NCBI GenBank assembly: GCA_031446145.1 | Contig: CP132903.1 | Span: 806,001 to 870,000, forward strand | Origin: Arsenophonus sp031446145 | GTDB lineage: Bacteria; Pseudomonadota; Gammaproteobacteria; Enterobacterales; Enterobacteriaceae | Direction of reading: 5' to 3' | Length of the DNA: 64,000 nucleotides | In this document: in pieces, positions 56,384 to 64,000 of the stretch | Position numbering within the stretch: the stretch's first letter is position 1 | Layout: each line of letters opens with the position of its first letter | Notes under the pieces: generated by a model | What the model was told of the DNA's origin: nothing | Seen by the model: the letters and a program-made list of their open reading frames with translations, nothing else | Database searches by the model: none | Made by a program: the position numbers and the translations under genes

Positions 56384-56729
56384 AAAATCTCATTTTGATA
56401 ATTAAATATGAATTAATAATATTAATTTTTTTTAAAAAAGTGTAATGTTTAATTTTGTTAAATATACATATGTTATATAATTTAACATTTTCGTATAAAT
56501 AACATTTAGTGTAATAAAAATAAAAAAAGATATTTTTTCTTAAAATTTTTTGACACTTTTGTTTAAAAAACTGCAATTTAAAAAAATAAATTTATAATAA
56601 TCGTAATGCTAAAATTTTTCTATCATTTTGAAATCAATATTTTCTTATATAATTATATAAATAAATTACCATTATTTTTTATAATATCATAAAAGTAAAA
56701 TTTTTAGGGGAAATTATATAAAAACATTA
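56384..56729. other. Spacer between trhP and ppx
   Basis: About 350 bases of A/T-rich DNA that should contain the trhP promoter. A minus-strand open frame at 56376-56576 is Phe/Ile/Lys/Tyr-rich and overlaps the trhP start; it looks like chance. Nothing else is seen. Confidence 0.5.
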
Positions 56730-58259
56730 TTAAATAATTTCTTTTTGAATTTTTAACTTCCAACCAGGTACTTCTCGCCAATATTTTTTTTCTTTTTCTA
56801 AATCTAAATATATTAATGTATTTTGTTTTAAATACTGATCAGGGAAATATAAAGTCCAATATTTTTGATGTGTTTCTAACCGTAATGAATTTGGTATTGT
56901 TGTTGATTGACGTTGATTATTCAGTAAGATAGCTAATCGTAATAATTTAATCATTGGTAAGTATTCTTTTTTTTTGAACAAATTTAGTTTAGGAATAAAA
57001 TTGAATTTAAGACTTTTTTTATAAAAACGTACTAATATTACTAATAACAATTTCTCTTCGTGATTAAATTCAGGAAGATGTGTATTGTATAAAATATAAG
57101 CAGAATGACGGTGTGAACCACTGTGGTTAATGTTTAATCCGACTTCATGTAACATCACTGCCCAAGAAAGTATACATTTAATTTGAGGATTAGCTAATTT
57201 TGGATTTTGATTTTCCCATTGTGTGTATAATAATTCTGTTGTTTTTAATACGCGGTCTATTTGTTCTTTATCAATATTATATAGTGCAAGCAAATTTGAT
57301 TTAGTATTTAGGAAAATATCACACTGATTAATTTTTTTTTTCATTTCATATAGTATTCCTTCACGTAAAGCACCTTTAGAAAGGTATAACTCTTTTATTT
57401 TAAAAGAATCAAAAATACCACATAAAATAGCTAATCCGGGCAAAAACATATGACTTCTTTTTTTAGATAAACCAGGAAGATCTGATAATTTAAAATTTTT
57501 ATACTTTAAGATCATTTTTTTTAATTTAATTAAATCAACAGCATTAATTATTCCATTTAAATTACCTAAGTGGTATAATACTTCATTGATTGTTTTTATA
57601 GTACCCGAGGATCCAAAAACAAAATCCCATCCTATTTTTTGATATTCATACACAATGTTTTCAATTTTTTTTCTTGTCAAAAAATAAGCTTGTTCAAAAT
57701 TTTTTTTATTAATTTTTTCATCAATAAAAAATTGACGTGAAAAATTTATACATCCTATTTTTTTGCTTTTCAGTAATAATGGCTTAAAATTTTCACCGAT
57801 AATAAATTCTGTAGAACCACCTCCAACATCAATAACTAATTTTTTTCCTTTTTCTGGTTGAGTATATGCAACCCCCATAAAAATAAGTCGTGCTTCTTCT
57901 TGTTCTGAAATAATATTAATAGGATAAGGTATCACCATATAGGCACGTTCTAAAAAAATATTAATATTTATTGCTTGACGTAATGCATGCGTTCCTACAA
58001 TACATATATTTTCTGGAGGAAAACCTTCTAAACGTTCAGCAAATAATGCTAAACATGCTAATGCATGTTGAATTGATTTTTCACTTAATTTATTTTCTTT
58101 ATCTAATCCATTAACAAGATGAATTCTTTTTTTTATACGAGTTAAAATTTGCAATGAATGATTAATAATACGTACTATAATCATATGAAAACTATTAGAA
58201 CCGAGATCAATAACAACTATTTCTATTGGTTTTGATACTGAATTTTGTGTTAAAAGCAT
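56730..58259 (-). CDS. ppx: Exopolyphosphatase
   Basis: 509 residues (E. coli 513). It removes terminal phosphates from polyphosphate. ASKHA-fold motifs are VIDLGSNSFHMIIVRI (17-32) and VIDVGGGSTEFIIGE. HTLRQA-like GTHALRQAI and LHEVGLNINHSGSHRHSAYIL (HD-like domain) match E. coli. ppk lies immediately upstream with ten bases between, the usual ppk-ppx operon, so synthesis and breakdown of polyphosphate are both kept. Confidence 0.95.
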   Translation of the reverse strand: MLLTQNSVSKPIEIVVIDLGSNSFHMIIVRIINHSLQILTRIKKRIHLVNGLDKENKLSEKSIQHALACLALFAERLEGFPPENICIVGTHALRQAININIFLERAYMVIPYPINIISEQEEARLIFMGVAYTQPEKGKKLVIDVGGGSTEFIIGENFKPLLLKSKKIGCINFSRQFFIDEKINKKNFEQAYFLTRKKIENIVYEYQKIGWDFVFGSSGTIKTINEVLYHLGNLNGIINAVDLIKLKKMILKYKNFKLSDLPGLSKKRSHMFLPGLAILCGIFDSFKIKELYLSKGALREGILYEMKKKINQCDIFLNTKSNLLALYNIDKEQIDRVLKTTELLYTQWENQNPKLANPQIKCILSWAVMLHEVGLNINHSGSHRHSAYILYNTHLPEFNHEEKLLLVILVRFYKKSLKFNFIPKLNLFKKKEYLPMIKLLRLAILLNNQRQSTTIPNSLRLETHQKYWTLYFPDQYLKQNTLIYLDLEKEKKYWREVPGWKLKIQKEII

Positions 58260-58269
58260 AGTATTAATC

Positions 58270-60333
58270 TCATTTTTTTAAATTTTCTATTGATTTTAAA
58301 TAATCATAAACAGCGAGTTGAGCCTGAATCTTTCTTTTATTGCCACGTGGCACATAAGTATTGCTTAAATCTTTATCAATATAACGAGCTTTAACTGTAT
58401 CATTAAATTGTAATTCAAGAATATCTAATACTCTTTGTTTAAGTTTTTGATCTACTAATTTAACTGCAACTTCAATACGAAAGTCTATATTTCTAGTCAT
58501 CCAATCAGCTGAAGAAATAAATACTTCTGTATTACTATTATTGTTAAAAACATAAACTCTATCATGTTCTAAAAAACGATCAACAATACTAGTTACTCGA
58601 ATATTTGCACTAAAAGTAGGTTGACAAGGAACTAAAGAACACATGCCTCGTATTAATAAGCGAATTTTTACTCCAGCATTTGATGCATCATAAAGACGAT
58701 TAATTAATTCTTTATCATCTAAGTTGTTGATTTTTAAAAAAATACCTGATGCTTTTCCTACTTTAATATTATTAATTTCACGATCAATAAGTTGGTTAAG
58801 ACGAGCACGAGAATTTTGCGGTGAAACCATTAAATTATCAAATTTTACTGGCCGATAGGGATTTTCAATAAAATTAAACACTCGTCTAACTTCATTAGTA
58901 ATTTTTTGATTTGCTGTTAATAATGAATAATCAGTATACAGGCGAGCTGTTTTTTCATTAAAATTTCCAGTACCAATATGGGCATAACGAATAATTCTGC
59001 CTTTTTCAAGACGAGAAATAATAAAAAGTTTGGCGTGTATTTTGAGTCCAGGAGCAGAAAAAATAACATGTACTCCAGCTTCAGTAAGATGTTTAGCCCA
59101 ATGAATATTTGCTTCTTCATCAAATCTTGCTTGTAATTCAACTACTACCGTAACTTTTTTACCATTATGAGCAGCGTAGATCATAGAATCAATAATACGT
59201 GAATCTTTAGCTACACGATAAATATTAATTTTAATTGCTAGAACATTTGGATCGAAAGATGCTTGTCTTAATAATTCCATGGTATGTTCAAAAGTATAAT
59301 AGGGATAATATAGAAGAATATCTTTTCCTCTAATTGCATCAAATCCATTGCGGAAGTTATCAAAATAACGATGACGTAAACGAGAAAATGGTTTATTAAG
59401 TAAATTTTTATTACCTTCATTTGGAAAATTCATGAAATCTTTAAAATTATGATAACGACCTCCTGCAATTACAGAATCATCATTAGATAACCCTAATTTT
59501 TTTCTTAGTAATTTTACCATTTTATCAGGCATATTTCGTTGATAGACAAAACGAACGGGTTCAGCACTAAGACGCTGTTTTAAAGTCGATGACATTAATT
59601 CTAACATACTAGATTCCATTTCAGTGGTTAAATCATATTCAGCATCACGCGTCATTTTCATCGAATAGGCATTTAATTTCTTATAGTCAAAAAAACCTTT
59701 GAAGATCTCATCAAGACAATAACGTAAAATATTATCTAATAAGATCATAGATTTTTTTCTTTTTGGCATTTCTTGTGGTAAATGTATAAATCTTGGTTGT
59801 TTTCCAGCAGGGATTTCTAATAAAGCATATTGAATATTTTTATTTTGAATAATTTCAATAGCTAAATAAGTATAATCATCTTTTAAAAATTCAACCAAAT
59901 CAGTTTCGGGATTAATTAAGATAGGAGTAATATGTTGACGTAAATGTTGACGAAAAAATTGTCGCAACCAAATTTGTTGATTTGGTGAAATTTGTTGTTC
60001 ATTAATTAAACAAATTTGATTACGAGCCATTTCAAGTAATAATTCATTATACAGTGCATCAAATTTTTTATCAAGTTTTGCAACTTTATTTTCAATTTTT
60101 TTGAGCAATTGGCGTGAACTTGATGCAGTTCCTTGCTCTTCATTAATTAATATACGTCGTTTAACATCAGCAAATCTTATTTTATAAAATTCCTCTAGAT
60201 TGTTAGAATAAATACCTAGAAATCGCATACGTTCAATCAAAGGATTGCGTTTATCTGCTGCTTCTTGTAAAACTCGTTCATTAAACGATAGCCAACTAAT
60301 TTCTTTTTCAATATAGAATTGATTTTTAGACAT
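58270..60333 (-). CDS. ppk: Polyphosphate kinase
   Basis: 687 residues (E. coli 688). It polymerises ATP gamma-phosphate into polyphosphate. The autophosphorylated histidine is His433 in GLKIHAKLFIIS, with the second conserved His590 in FLEHDRVYVF. The N-terminus FYIEKEISWLSFNERVLQEAADKRNPLIER and the AHIGTGNFNEKTARLYTDYSLL block are almost unchanged. First gene of ppk-ppx; the purM and purN that lie between upp and this locus in E. coli are absent. Confidence 0.97.
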   Translation of the reverse strand: MSKNQFYIEKEISWLSFNERVLQEAADKRNPLIERMRFLGIYSNNLEEFYKIRFADVKRRILINEEQGTASSSRQLLKKIENKVAKLDKKFDALYNELLLEMARNQICLINEQQISPNQQIWLRQFFRQHLRQHITPILINPETDLVEFLKDDYTYLAIEIIQNKNIQYALLEIPAGKQPRFIHLPQEMPKRKKSMILLDNILRYCLDEIFKGFFDYKKLNAYSMKMTRDAEYDLTTEMESSMLELMSSTLKQRLSAEPVRFVYQRNMPDKMVKLLRKKLGLSNDDSVIAGGRYHNFKDFMNFPNEGNKNLLNKPFSRLRHRYFDNFRNGFDAIRGKDILLYYPYYTFEHTMELLRQASFDPNVLAIKINIYRVAKDSRIIDSMIYAAHNGKKVTVVVELQARFDEEANIHWAKHLTEAGVHVIFSAPGLKIHAKLFIISRLEKGRIIRYAHIGTGNFNEKTARLYTDYSLLTANQKITNEVRRVFNFIENPYRPVKFDNLMVSPQNSRARLNQLIDREINNIKVGKASGIFLKINNLDDKELINRLYDASNAGVKIRLLIRGMCSLVPCQPTFSANIRVTSIVDRFLEHDRVYVFNNNSNTEVFISSADWMTRNIDFRIEVAVKLVDQKLKQRVLDILELQFNDTVKARYIDKDLSNTYVPRGNKRKIQAQLAVYDYLKSIENLKK

Positions 60334-61124
60334 TTTTATTTTATAATTAATCTTATTATTTAGTGCGATGTATTGATATTTACCAGATCTAATTACAATT
60401 ATTTTACAAAATTTTGATTATATAAAAATTGTAATATAATTATTCTTTATATGCATCTATATAAATAACAGTGTTTTAATTTTTAATTAAAATCATTTTT
60501 TTTATTGAAAACATTAAGAATTATTTTTTGAAATTATAACTTATCATTAAGTAGATATACAATAAAACTACAGCAATAGGTAGGAAAATATTTTTTCATA
60601 AAAATTAAGAATAAAATTTTTAGAGTATAAAATAAAAAAATAGCTTCTCTTGACTAAAAGGAACAGTTTTTTAAAAAAATACTGATAAAACTTTTCATAT
60701 GTATTAAAAAGATACTTTTAAAAGTATTTGAATATAAAGAATTTATGTTTTTTGTATTATCTGCAAACTACTAGTTTTTATCTATCATAAAAACCACAAT
60801 ATTTATTATAAATAGTCATAAAGTATCGTTTTTATATAAAAAATTTTTAAAATTTAAGGCTCCAATTTATTTAATGATTACTATCATGAATCCATGTATT
60901 TGACAGAGATTATATTTCATATGTTTTCGTTTTTATTCATCAATATATAAAACTACTTAATTACAAAAACATCAAATAATTTCATGACTAGTTTATTAAA
61001 AAAGATCATTGTATAAATAAAAAAAATATATTTTTTAAATAATATCAATTTTTATAGAAATATAAAAAATAAAACATGAATCATTTATATTTATCTGATA
61101 ACTCATATAATTAAAGGAAAAATT
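60334..61124. other. Lost purM-purN interval between ppk and upp
   Basis: In E. coli upp is divergent from purM-purN, and ppk-ppx lie further along on the same strand as purMN. Here 790 bases of A/T-rich DNA replace them, with no ORF and no recognisable codons. The ribosome site AAAGGA of upp is at the right end. The promoters of upp and ppk should also be inside. Confidence 0.5.
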
Positions 61125-61751
61125 ATGAAAATTGTGGAAATAAAACATCCATTAGTTAAACATAAACTTGGTTTAATGAGGGATAAGGATATTAATACTA
61201 AACGTTTTCGTGAATTGGCTGCAGAAATAGGTAGTCTTTTAACTTATGAAGCTACAGCTGATTTAGAAATGGAAATCATTGAAATAAAAGGATGGTGTGG
61301 TTATGTGAAAATTGAACAAATAAAAGGAAAAAAAATTACTCTTGTTCCTATTTTGCGTGCAGGGTTAGGCATGATAGATGGTGTATTGGAAAATATCCCT
61401 AGTGCTCGTATTAGTGTTGTAGGGGTTTATCGTGATACAAAAACATTAAAACCAATTTCATATTTTCAAAAACTTGCATTAAATATTCATGAACGTATGG
61501 CATTAATTGTAGATCCAATGTTGGCTACAGGCGGATCTATGATTGCAACAGTTGATCTGCTAAAAAAAGCAGGTTGTCAGACAATAAAAGTATTAGTTTT
61601 AGTTGCAGCTCCTGAAGGTATAGCAGCATTAAATATTTCTCATCCTGACATTGAGCTCTATACTGCTTCTATTGATTCATATCTAGATGATCATGGTTAT
61701 ATAATACCAGGATTAGGTGATGCAGGTGATAAGATATTTGGTACTAAATAA
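61125..61751 (+). CDS. upp: Uracil phosphoribosyltransferase
   Basis: 208 residues, the E. coli length. It makes UMP from uracil and PRPP. Motifs are VPILRAGLGMIDGVL, the PRPP loop VDPMLATGGSMIATVDLLKKAG (core MLATGGS) and the uracil-binding GYIIPGLGDAGDKIFGTK at the C-terminus. uraA (uracil permease), normally next in the operon, is missing; the following gap is about its size. Confidence 0.97.
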   Translation: MKIVEIKHPLVKHKLGLMRDKDINTKRFRELAAEIGSLLTYEATADLEMEIIEIKGWCGYVKIEQIKGKKITLVPILRAGLGMIDGVLENIPSARISVVGVYRDTKTLKPISYFQKLALNIHERMALIVDPMLATGGSMIATVDLLKKAGCQTIKVLVLVAAPEGIAALNISHPDIELYTASIDSYLDDHGYIIPGLGDAGDKIFGTK

Positions 61752-63055
61752 TATTTTATATTATATATCAAGCTACAATTAATTATCAATAATGGAAAGC
61801 ATACTATAAATCATAATTTTTATTTATGGATTAGATAAATAAAAATTATTCATTTAATATATAATTTGAATAACATTCATTTTTTAAAATAATTAAATAT
61901 AAATAAATATATTTATAATTTATTTACGAGCATACCTTAAATTAAAGGTCAAAATAATTAATTAAAAAAAACTTTTTATTTTGGTTTAGGTTGATATAAA
62001 AATAAAAAAATTTAAAAATTAATAATTTTGTAAAAATTAAATATTGATAATTTAGCAATCGCTAGTTTTTTATAATTGTATATTATATTGCATATTAAAA
62101 TAAAATAAACATAATCTTAATTAGCTAATTAAAACCAGAAAATGCCATTTAAAAACGTGATTTTATCTCCTCGAAAATAAAAATATTTTTTATTCTAAAA
62201 ATAAAAAATATTTTATAATTTATCATATTTTAATTTATATTTTTTTTTACGTAAAGATTATAATAAAAACAAAAAAATATCTTGAATATAAATTTTTAAT
62301 ATTTTTTTTATGCTTATAAACTAAAATAGTTTTTCTAAAAATTTTTAAACAATAAATGATTAATCAATATTAAAGATATATCAAATTAATATTTACGTAT
62401 ATTATAAATAGATAAAAAAATAAGATTTTTTTTATTGTGATTTAAAAAAAATTTCATAAAAATATGTAAAAATTATATTTTTGTTTTAAAAAATAACAAA
62501 TTTTATTTTTTATTTAGTATTAAATTTATATAGATAAATATAAATTATTATTCACTAAATAACAAAAAATTCATGTATTGCAAAATTAATTACTGGATAC
62601 AAAAAATCTTATCTAAAAAATTTATTTTTCTTAAAAAGAATTAGATCGTAATTCATATAAATTTATGAATTTAATAATTTATATCATTTTTTAAGGTTTG
62701 CTAACCAAAAATCAACAATTCGATTTGTTAGAAATTTTATTAAAATTTAATTTTATAATTATATATTTTAATTTAAATAATTATATATTTTAATTTAAAA
62801 TTATGGTCAATAATAACTATTCTATTCAATGATTATATAATCATTAATATAATGAATATAAAACATATATTTATAAGTTTTTATTACAAATTTTTTAAAA
62901 ATTGACTATTTTTTTACACATATTATATAAAAAGTTTTGAAAATATTTTTTATTTTAATTACCATAAAATTTTTTTATTTTAAAAAAATAAAAAATATAA
63001 AAAAATCATGTTATATATGAAAGTATTAAATTTACAATTAAAAAATTGATTGTGT
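61752..63055. other. Spacer where uraA is expected
   Basis: 1.3 kb with no ORF, directly after upp, where E. coli has uraA (about 1.29 kb). No UraA codons could be recognised, so the assignment rests on position and size only. A GGAGAT-containing patch near 62157-62175 (minus strand) leads nowhere. The manZ pseudogene starts at the right end. Confidence 0.45.
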
Positions 63056-63914
63056 TTAACTTAAAAAATCTTTTTTATATTCTAAAATACTAAAAACAAA
63101 AAAACTAATTATTAGCTATAATAGATGAACTTTACGTCGCAATAACTACATAGAAACAAAAGTTAGTAATCATGGAATCAAGCCTGGTGTGAACTGATCA
63201 AAAATAGTTTGCAAAGTAAAAATTTTTACTGCATTAGTAATGGGTTATTTTTTCTAAAATAACTGAGGGGATGTTAATATAAGTCCATTGATTAACTAAA
63301 GCACCTATTAATAAACAATTCTAAAATAGCAGCTCCCTCAATTATTTTTTTTAAAACACCCTCCTGTTTATATCTTTAAAGATACCAATACCTGTTTTAT
63401 CACCGTAATGAATATCATAATAACGTGTTAATAAAAGAATAGCATTAAATCAAATAAAAAATAATATCGAGCCCAACAAACCACCAAAAATTGCGATACC
63501 GGATCCTAATCTAGCTAAAATTGGACATACTATTCCCCAAAAATGATTCTCCTATACCAGCCAATAGACCAATTAATCCAATATTATACCATTAATGGAT
63601 CCATCATAAATATTTATCCTGTTAGCTTTTTGTTCTTCCATGACGATGATTACACCTAAAATGGTTGATGTGTAAGATAGGGATGAGTATTAAAAAAATC
63701 TAAATGACGTTTAATGGCTTGCTTAAATTTCTTCATTATTTTGAGGATATAAACGATCTATAACTGGGATCATTGCAAAAAAAATTCCAGTGCTTGTGTT
63801 CCCTACAAAGTTCCAAGAACCTTGAAGGAAATTTGAACACAAAGAACTTGTTGAATATCACTAACATTAAGTTTTTTTAAAATTTGATTGATTTGCTAAA
63901 TGTATATCTGTCAT
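63056..63914 (-). pseudogene. manZ: Mannose PTS component IID, inactivated
   Basis: Nearly full length compared with E. coli ManZ (283 residues). In changing frames one reads KLNVSDIQQV, LQGSWNF, IPVIDRLYPQNNEE, ILGVIIVMEEQKAN, DGSINGI, GLLAGIGE, EGAAIL and LRRKVHLL, matching ManZ in order. At least several frameshifts separate these blocks. A TAG at 63116-63118 replaces the Trp of NPLWII. The terminal FFVFSILEY leads to a stop at 63056. The sequence is less A/T-rich than older remnants in the window, which suggests recent inactivation. ManXYZ imports mannose and glucosamine. Confidence 0.93.
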
Positions 63915-63933
63915 TTTTTTTAGTATTCCTAAA

Positions 63934-64000
63934 TCAATCTAATTCATTATCTAAATCATAATTATTTTTATGTTTTTTTCAAGGGTAAGTGTTGATTGAT
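63934..64000 (-). pseudogene. manY: 3' end of manY, mannose PTS component IIC
   Basis: The minus strand entering from the right edge ends NNYDLDNELD before a TGA at 63934, close to the E. coli ManY ending NNDLDNELD. A TGA only 11 codons upstream of that tail in the same frame (about 63980) indicates that this gene is also broken, though most of it is outside the window. manZ follows 20 bases later, as in the manXYZ operon. Confidence 0.75.

Overview
The window is a very AT-rich stretch of a reduced gammaproteobacterial chromosome. Almost every intact gene is close in length and sequence to an enterobacterial orthologue, and local order follows Escherichia coli. Between the genes lie long, nearly pure A/T spacers in which eroded genes can still be recognised in places. 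There are no insertion sequences, prophage, CRISPR arrays or rRNA genes. The pattern suits a host-restricted insect endosymbiont of the Enterobacterales, possibly an Arsenophonus-like member of the Morganellaceae. The family assignment is inference; the enterobacterial ancestry and genome reduction are seen directly.

Layout. 1-5.9 kb: rpsI (cut by the window edge), sspA, sspB, dolP-diaA, rsmI and the RNase P RNA gene rnpB. 6.4-8.5 kb: the membrane proteins yqjA (DedA family) and alx (TerC family). 9.3-14.2 kb: an operon of trehalose PTS permease treB, a GH65 disaccharide phosphorylase with an unexplained N-terminal extension, and beta-phosphoglucomutase. 16-30.5 kb: sthA, ndh, an N-terminally truncated mfd, lolCDE, purB and mnmA. 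31-37 kb: rplY, tRNA-Pro, lysP, sbcB and tmaR. 38-53.4 kb: rne (short C-terminal half), rluC, rpmF, the fatty-acid cluster fabH-fabD-fabG-acpP-fabF, pabC, tmk, holB, tatD-family ycfH, hinT and lpoB. 54-62 kb: pgsA, tRNAs Gly-Cys-Leu, trhP, ppx-ppk and upp. The right edge holds a nearly full-length manZ pseudogene and the tail of manY.

How it fits together. The best candidate for an unusual system is the treB-GH65-pgmB operon. It would import trehalose as trehalose 6-phosphate and split it by phosphorolysis instead of hydrolysis, ending in two glucose 6-phosphates without glucokinase ATP. The mannose PTS is decaying in the same window, so trehalose (the main insect blood sugar) may be the preferred PTS sugar. 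Envelope functions are thinned but kept: LolCDE, LpoB without LpoA, DolP, and fatty-acid synthesis with plsX destroyed. DNA repair is reduced: Mfd has lost its UvrB-like, UvrA-binding half, and no uvrC lies upstream of pgsA. The purine route is reduced to purB here, with purM and purN absent from their usual place beside upp. Folate synthesis (pabC) is retained.

Coordinates were read by eye. Similarity statements come from memory of E. coli protein sequences; no database search was run.
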